From the NCBI RefSeq assembly GCF_029867415.1, contig NC_081185.1:74435553-74499552 (forward strand): a stretch of 64,000 bases of DNA, in the 5' to 3' direction. The position numbers and the translations under genes were made by a program. Under the pieces are notes generated by a model that had not been told where the DNA came from, ran no database searches, and was given only the letters and a program-made list of their open reading frames with translations. Each line of letters opens with the position of its first letter. The stretch's first letter is position 1. This DNA is from Vicia villosa (taxonomy: Eukaryota > Streptophyta > Magnoliopsida > Fabales > Fabaceae). Below are positions 1 through 11,464 of this stretch, one piece after another.

Positions 1-129
1 AACTAAAATGACACCTAATCATTTCAGATTTCACATAAATGACACGTATACTATCTAATTGACTATGACTAACAAAGTAAATAGAAAAGAACTAATGTGA
101 AATATTTTGTATAGTTTAAAGACCATTAT

Positions 130-1457
130 TTTTTTGAATAAAGGTGTAATATTAAAAACGAAAATGAGATACACAAAAAGGAGAGGTGGGACTAGGCCAA
201 GACCCTCTCAAGAGCTAATAAACCTGAAAAAAAACTCATCCCCAACCTATTTTTTACAAAATCGCATCTAATAGATAAGGGGATGACATAAAAAAGAGTG
301 AGAGAGGAAGCTGTGTGACCAAGAGAAGCAAAAAAGTCGACACAAGAATTACCTTTCCGGAAGATATGAGTAATCACAAAAGACATGTTTTCTATAATAT
401 TTCTACAATTTAACCACCTATTTCTAAGCTTCCAAGGAACCAAAGTATCCTTTGAAAAAGCTTGGACCACAATGGAAGAATCACTCTCAATCCAAAGCTT
501 CAATCATGCTCTATCTCTATCTAGCTCAATGGCTCTGAAAACCGCAAAGAATTTCGCATGTAAGGAATTAGGACCCGAATTAGGCTCGGCGAAAGCTAAT
601 AAAAAGTTACCAAGAGAGCTTCTGAAAATTCCGCCACAACCACTAGAGTTGTTATCAAAAGAACCATCGCAATTACACTTAACCCAATCCAAAATATGGG
701 GCTGCCAAATTACTTCAACAATTTTGGGAGCACGAGGATAGTTCAACGAAATCCGAAAATATTTAAGAAGACAGAAATCAACCATGGAGGAAGAAGCATG
801 CAAAGAAGAATTATTTCCAATCAAATGAACCTGAGCTATAATGCTGGAGAAACTGGGCTGGACTGGCGGAGGCTTATTGAGGAACCTAGCATCGTTACAA
901 ATATGCCAAATATGGGAAAAAAATGCAGACAATTGTAGCCGAAATTATGAGTGAACATTGGGGAGAGTTGCTGCAATGGCACAAAGCCCAAACGTTGTCC
1001 TTCAAGAAACTAAGAAGAGGCGAATGCAAAAGATTGTGTAACCAACTCTAAACCTTAACAGTATAAGGACAACCAAAGAAAACGTGGAAGGATGTTTCAT
1101 AACTATCCTTACAGATACTACACATAGAACAAATATTACAACCACAGATTTGTAAGGCATCATCCGAAGGGATCTTGTCATTCATGATTCTCCAAGTTAA
1201 TAAAGCTTTTGAGGGAGGAGTATCGACATTCCAAATTCTTCCAGCCCAACTCAATTTGAGAAAGGAAGAAGCTTTGAATCTATAAGCCTCTTTCATCGTT
1301 AAATTTCCCTCCTCGGAAGAAGGCCACAAACCATGATGTCCAGAAAAATGCTAGGAGAAGATTGCAAGATTACCGGAATAAGAGTAGGAAAAAAGATAAA
1401 CCAGTCAGGTGGAATATTTCAAGTACCATTGCTAATAAGGTCACTAGCCAACATGTC
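130..1457 (-). mobile_element. 5'-truncated LINE remnant (zf-RVT and RNase H part)
   Basis: Broken minus-strand reading frames give, in element order, a zf-RVT segment (about 1330-1048, with SKALLTWRIMNDKIPSDDAL), a linker, then an RNase H domain (about 810-260) with the CDGSF start, the ESDSS motif and the NSCVDF end. This is the 3' half of ORF2 of a plant L1-type retrotransposon. A longer relative lies at 22.83-25.42 kb and reads in the same order with roughly 5 percent amino-acid differences. Homology to that copy stops at about 1457, where unrelated sequence joins. Frames are interrupted by stops and shifts, so this is a dead copy. The 3' end is placed near 130 from the A-rich stretch and is approximate. 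Confidence 0.8.
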
Positions 1458-2217
1458 TGAAGGTTCGAAAAACACAATAAGGGGGGTTGGATTGAGTTTT
1501 TGATAAAATAAAAACTTATGACACGTTTGATTATCCTGGTTCGTTTGAACTCAAACTACTCCAATTCACCCGCCAATGTGATTTTGCCTCTCTCTTACAA
1601 GGACTTAATCCACTAAATCAAACTTGATTACAACAACATTCACAATGACAACCGTCAAAGTCTTCTTGAGATAAACCACAACCCGGTTTCTCAAGGAACA
1701 ATAACAACAAAACTTAATCTTACGTGTTTACAAAAATGCTTCTAATAAGCTATATCACAACTGTGATGTATACACAATGTTTAAGAACGATGCACAAAAA
1801 TAAAAGAATGACTAATAATTTGAGAGCTTTTCGTTATAGTTTGTGCGTGAGAATTCTTCTCTTTAGCTTCATTAGTGTCTTCAATATATAGTGGAGCTTT
1901 TGAACCGTTTGAGAAACACACTTTTCACTTTTGGAATGTTGAAATAATATGATTTAAGACCTTTCCGAAGATAGAGATTATGTCCATAGAATTGATGATC
2001 CAGCCGTTAATAGAAGATCTTGAATTTAATACTTCGTAACAGAAATGAGTATCAGAGCATTACGCCAGCATTGGTGCAAGAAGCGTTTCTGTATCAGAGC
2101 TTTATCAGAACTTCTGCTCTGAGAAATCACAGTCAAAACCTGAGCAATCGACAACCTTACTACTTTGATCTTGGAGAGCTTGTTGTAGTGGCTTTCAGAA
2201 CATGATCTTCTTAGAAT
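1458..2217. mobile_element. probable LTR-retroelement fragment between LINE remnant and F-box block
   Basis: About 760 bp present here but absent from the equivalent position of the second F-box block. It begins with a G-rich tract (AAGGGGGGTTGGATTG), has a TATA-like ATATATAG near 1885, and ends with repeated ATCAGAGC motifs. These resemble ends of plant Ty1/copia-type LTRs, but no paired LTR, primer site or coding domain is visible. The classification is an inference. Confidence 0.3.
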
Positions 2218-2985
2218 GGTCGGATTGCATAAATTTTAATAATGTGAAAATATAATTTTATTTTTCTTTTGTAACATGATTATTTTTCAAAAGTTTTGTT
2301 AGTTTAAAATATTATTAAACTGTGTAATTAATTTTCTAACATTTTAAATATATTATATGATTAATAATAAAAAAGTTTAATGAGAATTGTAATATTTTAT
2401 TATAGAATATATAACTTTCTTTTCTTTAATTAAATTAAACATCAAAGAGATTGGTGGTGTAACTAGTAAAACTACCATGCTAATAATTTTGAAAAGTTAT
2501 AGTTCTGTTTCTTAAAATTTGATAAAATTTTATTTTTATAATTTTAAAATTATAAAATAATTAACATAATTATAAATATCAATAAAACTGAATTTTAAAA
2601 TATATGCTAATAATTTTGAAAAGTTATAGTTCTGTTTCTTAAAATTTGATAAAATTTTATTTTTATAATTTTAAAATTATAAAATAATTAACATAACTAT
2701 AATATCAATAAAATTGAATTTTAAAATATAAGTGCCAAAACTTAAAAAAATGAAAATAAAGGATTAATATTATAATTAAACTAAAAATAAACATAAAAAG
2801 ATTAACCCGCCGAATCAAGAAACTAACCCGTTCACAGGTCTGACTATTGAATCGATCGGGTTACTCCAGTTTTCATCGGGTCAATTGTAACAATAGTTCG
2901 ATAATTTTACCAGACCGCTCTATTCTCCCGTTTACGGTCTAAACTGTCTGACCAGCTGAAACGGTTCGGATTTTAAAACTATGCC
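2218..2985. mobile_element. truncated hAT-like non-autonomous element upstream of F-box 1
   Basis: AT-rich sequence ending in a GC-richer tail of ACCGG/GGTTCGG motifs. It matches the complete-looking element at 25518-26245 but lacks its first 75 bp or so. It contains an internal tandem copy of about 125 bp (2479-2604 and 2605-2730). The right part is repeated again at 4445-4945. Confidence 0.5.
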
Positions 2986-3166
2986 TATTTTAAATTTAAT
3001 TAGTTTTGATGTTTAGACATTATAATTAACAATATTTTGGATTCAGTGTTTTTTTTAGTTTGTTCCTAAAAGCCCTAGCTTCTCTGCTTTAATCCTTATC
3101 GTTAGGTTTGGTTACAATTTATTCAAAACCAGCGTGTTAGGGTTTCCACAGTCAGTATATTCTACT
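2464..3166 (+). promoter_or_regulatory. orphan copy of the F-box gene 5' region (no ORF follows)
   Basis: This block matches 4445-5126, the sequence directly upstream of F-box gene 1, and also the region upstream of F-box gene 2. It includes the hAT-derived tail and about 180 bp of leader (from AAAGCCCTAGCTTCTCTG to GTCAGTATATTCTACT). Homology stops about 34 bp before the point where the start codon should be, and AT-rich non-coding DNA follows. It looks like the promoter relic of a third F-box copy whose coding region was lost. Confidence 0.6.
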
Positions 3167-3181
3167 GCTTTATTCAAATTT

Positions 3182-3491
3182 TTTATTGATGTGATTTTAT
3201 ATAGTTCACTAATGTATATATAAGATCTATATTAGCTATGTGTTCAACACGTGTTATAGTAATAAAAAATATGATCATCAATTTTATTAAAATTGAAAAG
3301 ATAAAAAGAATTGCAAAGATAAGACATGTTTATAATGAATTCTAAAAATAGTTTTAGATTATTGTTGAAATTAAAACCATAAGAATAATTTTGAAATAAA
3401 TCAATAATACAAAATAAATAAAAAAAGTGACATTTAATTCAGATGTGCGATATTTAATTACTATAAATAAATTGATTGATATTATCTTTAA

Positions 3492-3555
<64 letters not shown>

Positions 3556-4444
3556 TAATTGCATTTAATAATAATTTGAATAGAAAATTTAAAAAAAGTC
3601 TAAAATGTGAGAATTCATGTGAATTTAAATTATAAATTTGATAAATATTTATAGATAATTATTATATTTTTTTATCAATTTTAAAATATCCAATAAACTT
3701 TTAATTTTTTATTATAAAATTTTTTTAACTACTATTTTTTTATTTCCTAACTATTTAATATTAAACTTTAATTAATAATTTGAATAATTTTTTTTTATCA
3801 AAGATGGTTCTGTAAATGAATAACAATAAGATTAAAATATTTTAAAATATTTTCTTCGGTTAACATCATATTTATGTACATGTTAAATTATTTTTGAATC
3901 TACAAAACAAAATTATTTTCACTTATTTAAACTAAATACAAAAACTCAAATATTATAGGATAAATTAATTGTTTGAATAAATTTTGTAACGGTCAAATTA
4001 AATAACTTAATTAAATTTATTTTATTACTAATAAAACAATACATAAAAGTCATTAAGGTATTAATGACCTATTTAAATAAAAATTAAAAGTGAAAATTAG
4101 AGAAAAATGAAAGTATAGAATGTGAGAATTTAAAGGATACGATTAAATTATAAAATAAAGTAAATAAATGGAGGCCCCTAATTTTTATTTATTTTAAAAT
4201 AAGAGCTATTAAGGTTAGAATTAAAGATTTCATAAAAAAAATTAGAATTAAAAGTTATAAAAGTTCATGAAAAACAAATTTTAAGATTTGATATTTTTTA
4301 TAGGGATACTCTTTTTAGATAAGATTTTATATTATTATATTTTATTCATTTTGATTATAAATATAAATTTATTATTTGAGAAAATTTATAAGTGTTAAGT
4401 TAAGTTAAATAATTAATTATTATAATATTACTAATAAAAATACA
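3182..4444. other. AT-rich intergenic spacer, with (AAT)n microsatellite at 3491-3555
   Basis: Very AT-rich DNA between the orphan promoter and the functional one. The only clear structure is an (AAT)n run of about 65 bp. No reading frame or transposon end was recognised. Confidence 0.7.
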
Positions 4445-5159
4445 TAAAATACTAGTAAAACTACCATGCTAATAATTTTGAAAAGTTATAGTTCTATTTC
4501 TTAAAATTTGATAAAATTTTATTTTTATAATTTTAAAATTATAAAAATAATTAACATAATTATAAATATCAATAAAATTGAATTTTAAAATATAGGTGCC
4601 AAAGCTTAAAAAAATGAAAATAAATTATTAATATCATAATTAAATTAAAAATAAACATAAAGAGATCAATCCGCCGAATCAAGAAACTAACCCGTTCACA
4701 GGTCTGACTATTGAATCGATCGGGTTACTCCAGTTTTCATCGGGTCAATTGTAACAATGGTCCGATAATTTTACCGGACCGCTCTATTCTCCAATTAACT
4801 GTCTAGAAGATAGAGGTTTTTTCGTTTTCTCATGTAATCGGGTGGAGTATCCCTTATAGTCCTTTTTGAATGAATTCCATTTTCTATTGAAAAAAAACTG
4901 TCTAAACTGTCTGACCAGCCGGAACGGTTCGGTTTTAAAACTGTGCCTATTTTAAATTTAATTAGTTTTGATGTTTACATTATAATTAACAATATTTTGG
5001 ATTCAGTATTTTTTTTTAGTTTGTTCCTAAAAGCCCTAGCTTCTCTGCTTTAATCCTTATCGTTAGGTTTGGTTACAATTTATTCAAAACCAGCGTGTTA
5101 GGGTTTCCACAGTCAGTATATTCTACTACTCCATCGACTCATTACAAAGCTCTCATCTC
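4445..5159 (+). promoter_or_regulatory. upstream region of F-box gene 1, hAT-derived, with a small retro-insertion
   Basis: Contains the second local copy of the hAT-like tail (to about 4945) followed by about 215 bp of leader shared with F-box gene 2. At 4806-4895 sits a short insertion absent from both sister copies. It ends in an A-run and is flanked by AACTGTCTA at 4797-4805 and 4896-4904. No obvious TATA box could be chosen in such AT-rich DNA. Confidence 0.5.
4806..4895 (+). mobile_element. ~90-bp poly(A)-tailed retro-insertion with target-site duplication
   Basis: The sister sequences at 2941-2960 and upstream of F-box gene 2 run straight through this site. Here about 90 bp is inserted, ending in seven A residues and bounded by a 9-bp direct repeat (AACTGTCTA). 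This is the signature of a SINE or a severely 5'-truncated LINE. The source family was not identified. Confidence 0.6.
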
Positions 5160-6374
5160 ATGAGTGACTCTCTACCCATGTTGCCTGTATATCTCCCTGA
5201 CGAACTTATCACAGAAGTTCTATCATTCCTTCCCGTAAAATCTCTGATGCGACTGAGGTGTGTCTCCAAATCATGGAACACCCTCATATACGATCCCACA
5301 TTCGTCAACCATCACCTTAAGCGATCTTCAAGAAACATCAACCTCATACTATATTTGTTACTCTACATACCTAGCAATGGTTTCAACTTCACATGTTTCC
5401 CCCTGCGTAGTGTACCGGATATCATTCCCGTCCTCCTCGCTGATAACCTTAATTTACAATTGAATGACGGCAAAGGATTCATCGGTCCTATTGGTTCCTG
5501 CAATGGATTGTTATGCTTAATCGGTTATTTTCCGAATAAAGAAGATATCTTGCTTTATATATGGAATCCGGCAACCATTACATTATCTAACAAAATAGTG
5601 TTCCCTTGTATGAAGTTTAGTCGTCTTAGGTGGATGTTTGCGTTTGGTTACGATATTTCATCAAACATTTATAAGATTGTCGCGTTTCATCCAAGTAAAA
5701 ACGAGGTGAGAGTTTTCAATTTAGAGGATAATATTTGGAGAAATATTCAAAGTTTTCCCATAATTCCTATTTGCAGTGCTCCTTATAGTGACTGTCAACA
5801 TCAACTTTCGGGTATCAATCAAGGTGTGCATGTAAGTGGGACTCTTAACTGGTTGGCCATTCGAAATGAGTTTCCATATGAACATGAAATTGATTGGAAA
5901 CTTATTACTATCGACCAATTTGTGATCATCTCACTTGATTTGAGTACGGAGACATACCATCAGCTGTTGCTTCCTCGGGGTTTCGATGAAGTTCCACTCA
6001 TTCAGCCAACTCTTTCCCAGTTGATGGGCTCCCTTTGTTTATCTCATGATTTTCGAGGAACTGATTTTATTATATGGCAGATGAAGGAATTTAGAATTCA
6101 AGAGTCTTGGACTCAGCTCTTTAAAATTAGTTATCAAAGGCTTCAAATTGATTTTAGTGTCTTCACTAATTCGGTGCCATACGGATCTCGATTTATCTTA
6201 TTCCCATTGTGTCTATCTGAGAATGATAATACATTAATATTGACATGGAATAGAGACAAGAAACCAATAGTCTATAATTTGAAAGATAATAGAGTAGAGA
6301 AAACAAATTTTGACGATGGCATAAGGTGGTTTCTTATCAAAGATTACGTTGAAAGCTTGGTTTCAACTAGTTGA
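5160..6374 (+). CDS. F-box protein with F-box-associated (FBA) interaction domain, copy 1
   Basis: Single-exon gene of 404 residues. An N-terminal F-box (about residues 10-52; LPVKSLMRLRCVSKSWNTLI) would bind a SKP1/ASK adaptor in an SCF ubiquitin ligase. The rest is a type-1 FBA (F-box/kelch-like) region: GSCNGLLCLIGY near residue 113, LYIWNPAT near 132, FAFGYDISSNIYKIVAF near 160, and GVHVSGTLNWLAI near 222. This region is expected to recruit the substrate, which cannot be predicted. Two in-frame Met codons lie at the start (MSDSLPM); the first is chosen because the frame is open and the leader contains it, but the second is the one kept in copy 2. The frame is intact. A near-identical copy lies at 26448-27644. 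Legume FBA genes are a large, fast-turnover family, so no gene name is assigned. Confidence 0.9.
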   Translation: MSDSLPMLPVYLPDELITEVLSFLPVKSLMRLRCVSKSWNTLIYDPTFVNHHLKRSSRNINLILYLLLYIPSNGFNFTCFPLRSVPDIIPVLLADNLNLQLNDGKGFIGPIGSCNGLLCLIGYFPNKEDILLYIWNPATITLSNKIVFPCMKFSRLRWMFAFGYDISSNIYKIVAFHPSKNEVRVFNLEDNIWRNIQSFPIIPICSAPYSDCQHQLSGINQGVHVSGTLNWLAIRNEFPYEHEIDWKLITIDQFVIISLDLSTETYHQLLLPRGFDEVPLIQPTLSQLMGSLCLSHDFRGTDFIIWQMKEFRIQESWTQLFKISYQRLQIDFSVFTNSVPYGSRFILFPLCLSENDNTLILTWNRDKKPIVYNLKDNRVEKTNFDDGIRWFLIKDYVESLVSTS

Positions 6375-7109
6375 ATTGAAAAGTAAGTTTTTCTTAGATG
6401 ATTTCCTTGTTTAAGTTTATGAATTCATGGTCATTTTAATGGCTTATTTCTTATAGTTGTTTGAAACTGTGACACCATTGCTATGTTGATGGATAGCTTG
6501 GATTTTATGATGTTTATTTATTTGCTTTAATTTGTTTATCTTCTTTAGACCCAGTTTGATAATGAGGCAATTTGAAAGCATTATCTTTATTTATTGGCTT
6601 TAAGGTTAAGAAACAATATTGTAATGTTTGAGAATGCCATGCAAATATTCTGGGGTGAAATTCTGAAAAGGAGGAATGAATTTCATTTTAGAAGAGTTTG
6701 TACTAATGAAAGTGGAATGAGACAAAGGGACGTGTAAAAAGTGCTGTTATGTTCTTTGATCAAAATCAAAGGAAGTAATGATATTTTGTTTCTTTAAAGC
6801 AATACATGCATACCTTCTTCAATTTTGTGATTGAAATATTTTCATAACATGGAATCATATCCTTGTGATCATTTGATCAATCAAATTTGAGGTTTGTGAC
6901 TGCACGAGTGGCTCTTGGTTTTGTCCCATGCATTTAGGGGATTAATTTTTCTGTTAATGCTATAGCAAAACATTGCCAATCTATGGTTTCTGTTTGTAAA
7001 GGCACTAAGAAAAACGAATGCTAGTTAGGGGTAAAACCTCTCGAAAAAAGAGAGGTTGCTATGGATTTTATCCTTTGCAATGCATATTTTTCTTTAAAAA
7101 AAAAACATT
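6375..7109. other. 3' flank of F-box gene 1
   Basis: Non-coding. It is almost identical to the 3' flank of copy 2 for the first 140 bp or so, after which substitutions and indels accumulate. It presumably contains the 3' UTR. No other gene is visible. Confidence 0.5.
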
Positions 7110-7312
7110 TTGACAAGTGTTATTCCACTTTGGATCATCTCCTTCATTTTTCTCTTATCTCTTAACTCTCCATCTCTTTCTTAATCTCATTCTCTCTTTT
7201 GATTATATTTTTATTTTTTAGTAATGAGCGAGAATGAAATTAAGAGAGAGATAAAGAGATAAGAGAGAGAAGGAGAGAAAAATGAAGAAGAGAATTTAAG
7301 TGGTATCTCTTC
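7110..7312. repeat. ~200-bp long-hairpin (MITE-like) element, copy 1
   Basis: A pyrimidine-rich left arm (TCATTTTTCTCTTATCTC) is followed by an AT spacer and a purine-rich right arm (GATAAGAGAGAGAAGGAG), so the two arms can pair over about 80 bp. The same structure occurs after F-box gene 2 at about 28371-28574. This is a foldback or MITE-like insertion that was duplicated with the block. Confidence 0.55.
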
Positions 7313-7830
7313 CTTGCAAATTTTTGGAGGAAAATTCAAAAAATGTGAAAACTTTTTTTGCAAGGGATTACCTTTTACAATATTGCTTTTAAAATTTTAA
7401 AATGAACGTTGGAAATATATAGGACGGATATTTATTGGGTGACAGACATATGAAAATTTAAATGTTGCACTTTGCGAAGTATTATCCTTTGCAAAATTGA
7501 CTATTTTACGCACATGCAAATTGACAAAGTCTGAGCACACAGATTAAAACATTTTTTACGTTGCGAGGGGTAAAAACCTTCGGATATTCCGACGTCTCTT
7601 TTACGTTGCAATTATGGGTGAGAATAGGTCAGGTCAGACTTTAGATGGTTTGACCTTGTTCTACGATAAATTTTCAAGTCTTGAGTGTGACCTATGACTT
7701 AATTATTATAGGTTTTTTTTAGCATGCCCTTGTCTTTTTAAAATTTTGAATTAGTTTGAACACCTATTTAAAAGTTTGTTTCACATTAAGACTTTTATAT
7801 AGTCTATTTATCTTTTTTATACATAGACAA

Positions 7831-8880
7831 CTAGTAATAGACTCGTGCGACGCGCGGGGTCGAGTAATAAAACAAATAATAATAATAAATAAAAATATTT
7901 TGACAAAAAATAAATAATAAGATAGACAAACAAAATAGTTGAAGATATAAATATTTTTAAAATAAATTTTGCAATAAATAAAAAAAATTGACTAAAAAAT
8001 GAAATATAAATTAGTAATTGATTGAAAATATGAAGGAAAAAAAAACAGAGTGCCTATTCATGTAATTGTTTTTTAACAAAAAGAGATGAAATATATAAAA
8101 TCAAAATGGACAAAAAGTAATTTTAAAAATGGTTAAATAAGTTTTTGGTCCCTCTAAATATTTGAAATTTCGTTTTTAGTCCCTCCAAAATTTTCCTTCA
8201 ACAATCCATCCCTCCAAAATTTTCCCTCTCAATAATTGATCCCTAACGTCAAATGCCACTAACGGTTGCGTATGTGGCAGCTTATGTGGTAAATTTTAGA
8301 GGGATGAACTGTTGAAGAAAAATTTTGGAGGGACTAAAAATGAAATTTCAAATATTTAGAGGGAACAAAAACTTATTTAACCCTTTTAAAAAAAGTCTAG
8401 AATTTCAAATATTTAAAGGGACCAAAAACTTATTTAAGCTTTTTAAAAAGTCTAGAATTTCAATGATTTTCCTATGTAATAACTGCTATAAATTTTCTAT
8501 CATCTCTTATAAAACCCATAATAAAGTACCCGTGTTTATAGGCAACGTAGATATTTTTAATAAAATATTTATCAAATATATGATAATAAATTATTAAAAT
8601 AAAATTATTATTTTATTTTATTAATTTATTAATCATATAAGAAAGCAACAAAAATTATTAAAATTGCATAATCTAAAACTTATTTGCACATTTGATAATA
8701 AATTGATCAATTTATTCATTTTTTTATAAATATTTAATATGTAATAAAATACATTGAATAAAATTTATGCAATATAAATGAATAGTATAAATAAAAATAA
8801 AATTATTTAATTTATTTTGATTAAATCGCTCGATTTAATTTTTTTACAAATAAGACAGTCATTTTAAAAATATGTAGTTT
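7831..8880 (-). mobile_element. minus-strand Helitron, copy 1 (5' end cut off)
   Basis: On the minus strand the 3' terminus reads as a GC-rich hairpin, a short spacer, then CTAG directly followed by T (plus strand A|CTAG at 7831). This is the expected Helitron 3' end. The hairpin is slightly degraded here and perfect in copy 2 at 28833. The body is AT-rich, non-coding, and carries a Mutator-like MITE. Homology to copy 2 stops at 8880, so the 5' end is missing. Confidence 0.6.
8130..8383. mobile_element. Mutator-like MITE with long inverted repeats, copy 1
   Basis: 254 bp. The left end (GGTTAAATAAGTTTTTGG) is mirrored by the right end, giving arms of roughly 100 bp. Flanks show the 9-bp direct repeat TTTTAAAAA (8121-8129 and 8384-8392), the length typical of Mutator-type insertions. 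The identical insertion in block 2 shows it predates the duplication. Part of one arm is repeated again just downstream (about 8397-8440). Confidence 0.75.
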
Positions 8881-8881
8881 C

Positions 8882-9106
8882 CTATATTACACCTTCAGCC
8901 TGAACCACCACAATAACATATTGTATATGTCTCGAGCAGTCTCTCAGAAGCAACAACAATTCTCTAGCCAATGATTTGGCTCTGCACGTGCCAGCGGCAC
9001 TTAACTGAAGCAATCCCGACATCATCCCATCTGTCAAAATTAATACTCTATGGAGTATTTTTCTCTCTACTGTTTTGACATATAAGGAGAAGTATACCAA
9101 TTGCAT
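8882..9106 (-). pseudogene. possible U-box/ARM-repeat E3 ligase exon fragment
   Basis: A 74-codon minus-strand frame contains GTCRAKSLARELLLLLRDC, which resembles the C-terminal ARM-repeat helices of plant U-box (PUB) proteins (pattern GTxRAKxKAxxLLxLLR). It begins exactly where the duplicated F-box block ends. No U-box or additional ARM repeats are visible, so this is at best a captured or remnant exon. The identification is by eye only. Confidence 0.3.
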
Positions 9107-9503
9107 TTTAATGAAAGTGAATCATTTAATTTCTAAAGTAGTAATTGTTCTATTTTGATGACTTTTCAAACATTCGAAAATGGGGTGAAATCGAAACCAA
9201 ATACTACTTGGCTATCAGTATACTGACATGTATTAATTTTCCATAATTTACCCTTGTTCTTAAAAATTCATCCTTATAGTTGTATTTTGTGCACACAAAT
9301 CACAAAATATTATGGACTATTTTATACTTCAAGAATATATAAAAGCAGAGGGATATCTAACATAGCACTTAAAAGCTGTAACACAAATCACACTAGCAGA
9401 GGGATTAACGTGATTGCTTGGGGAGAATATTATAGACTATTTTATACTTCAAGAACTAAATTGGCAGTTTACTCTAATAATCCATGGAAAAAGATGTAGC
9501 ATT
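9107..9503. other. non-coding, small internal direct repeat
   Basis: No gene is recognised. The phrase GACTATTTTATACTTCAAGA occurs at about 9313 and again at about 9433, so a short segment was tandemly duplicated. Confidence 0.4.
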
Positions 9504-9512
9504 TTAATTAAA

Positions 9513-9663
9513 GGGTCATGCTAACATGTGCCCTTATGACACATGTTAAGAGCTTGTTTTCATAAACTTTTTATAATTAATGTGTTTATTACGTTTTCCA
9601 ATACAAATTTACTCTATTTAGGTTTCTTAACATGTTCCCTTGGAGCACATGTTAGCTTTATCC
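9513..9663. mobile_element. Mutator-like MITE (151 bp) with perfect 9-bp TSD
   Basis: The left end GGGTCATGCTAACATGTG and the right end form inverted repeats that also contain inner ACATGTTAAGA motifs. The 9-bp direct repeat TTAATTAAA flanks it exactly (9504-9512 and 9664-9672). A relative lies at 47902-48085. Confidence 0.75.
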
Positions 9664-9672
9664 TTAATTAAA

Positions 9673-10760
9673 TTAACAGTGAGAGTGTTAAAGTTCTTGA
9701 TTATAAGATTCTAAAGTGACTTTAGTTTTGCCGGTAGCAACTGCAACTATGAAACATGTTTTTTTAGTTATGAAGTTTGTGAAGAGTCAACTATGTAATA
9801 AAATGAGTGATCAATGGTTAATGACACATGAATGGTTATATGATTGTCTTGTATAACTTTTATAGAAATAGATGTTCTTGGAACAATTAACAATGGATGT
9901 TGTTTTAACTAATTTTTAAGAAATGTATAGTAGATGATTTTCATTGTAAATGTACCTCATTAAATAATATACTTTCTTATTTTCAATATAATTTGGTCTA
10001 TATTTTTTTTTTATGTTTAGCCACGTCAATATGTAATGCAAATAACTCATATACATGCATATACCATGTTCACTTCCATTAAAAAAGTAAAAATAATGAT
10101 AATTGAAAACAGAAAAACTATATACATTTTCCTTTTTCTCAGCAACCACCACCTCCTTGTTCTATATATATTTGTGTTTCGTATTGTAGTTTGTGTCCGT
10201 TTGTTCCACCAAACTTTGAACCAGAATATGCTCATGAATTTGATTCCAACGAAACAACCTTGTTGCAACATGGGTTTTGTTGATGTTGTTGTTGGTGATG
10301 GTAACTTTGTTGGATTTGAAATTGAGAAAAGAGAAAGGAGTGGTTGTCGTTGTTATGTTAGGTGGTTGTCGTTGATGCAATGATGACAGCGATGAAAGTT
10401 TATGTTGGGTGTTACTCGGTAGAGAGTCAAAATATTATAATTTAAAAAGCTTATAGTATACTATTGTCACATATCGACTTTCAGCTTAATGAAGTAGAAA
10501 GATTGCCATTAACTCTTGGAAAATATGACATTTCCTCTAGGGACGAAAGGATACTTTTATTATTTACATCAGTAGTTATTGCAACTTCACCTTAAAACAC
10601 ACATTCCAAATATTAGAAGGCTTCTGCATCTTTTTATGATAACCCTCCCCAGGGGTTTCGTTCCAGTTGCACATCACTATGATATTCACAGAGTGCTTAG
10701 TATCAGACAAAAAGAGTTCTTTGTCTTTAATTGAAGGTTCACATGAAAATACTGAAGAGC
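9673..10760. other. intergenic; no supported gene
   Basis: Open frames on both strands around 10036-10383 overlap each other, have low-complexity composition (GTTGTTG/CAACAAC) and match no family I recognise. I see no transposon end here. Confidence 0.4.
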
Positions 10761-10774
10761 AGAAATGAGATCCT

Positions 10775-10981
10775 TTGGCAAGGAAATATGTTACAGATGC
10801 TTTTCATATTCTTATGAGTGATGCTGAAGTTTGTTTAAACAAAAAGGAGTGGTTATTGTTTGGTGTTGAAGAACACGTTGAGGTGTTGTGGTTTGGTGTT
10901 CCATATGGGTGTTCTTCTGCAAAACCAACAGTAGTTCTTCTGCATGACTTCTTTAGTTACAGTGGAATGGTTTTCAAATGA
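10775..10981 (+). pseudogene. unidentified exon-like remnant
   Basis: A 68-codon frame with ordinary protein-like composition, including VEEHVEVLWFGVPYGCSSAK and PTVVLLHDFFSYSG. A related reading continues upstream but is broken by a stop at about 10767. No family is recognised. It has better coding character than its AT-rich surroundings and may be a single exon of a decayed gene. Confidence 0.3.
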
Positions 10982-11089
10982 AAGAGTCTCACATAGAATG
11001 TTTAAAAGAAAATGAAAGTGTTTATAAACTTGATTTTCACAACACCTTTCAAATGATCAGCTGTTGGGCTGCTATGTAAGACAAATTGG

Positions 11090-11464
11090 GCTTTAGGTTC
11101 AAAATAACATTTTAATATTTTAAAATAATAATTCATAAAAGTTATTAATAAAAATTAAAATAATAGTTCGTAAAAAATATTATTTGAAAGAAAGTATAAT
11201 ATGTAATTAAAAAAGTAAAAAAAATAATAATAAAAAAATTCCAGGTGGAATTAAAAATAAAAAATGTGACCGTGTCGCAAAATGAAATAATTTTTGCTGC
11301 AATCAAGGGTCTATTTGACGAAATCTGGAAATTATAAGGAGGGTTTAAATTTTTTTTTTACATGGGCCTAGAATCTCTCTAATATTACAGAGGGATTTGT
11401 ATATTTAACCCCCAAAAAAATAATAATATTATGACATTCATCTTCCAACCCTCCATCTGTCACA
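11090..11464. other. AT-rich non-coding
   Basis: No gene, repeat boundary or RNA was recognised between the exon remnant and the tandem array. Confidence 0.5.

Noticed and set aside
8325..8597. 90-codon frame with repeated FQIF segments
   Set aside because: Reads through the repeated arm of the Mutator-like MITE.
10036..10383. overlapping frames on both strands
   Set aside because: Low-complexity, mutually overlapping, no family resemblance or splice context.
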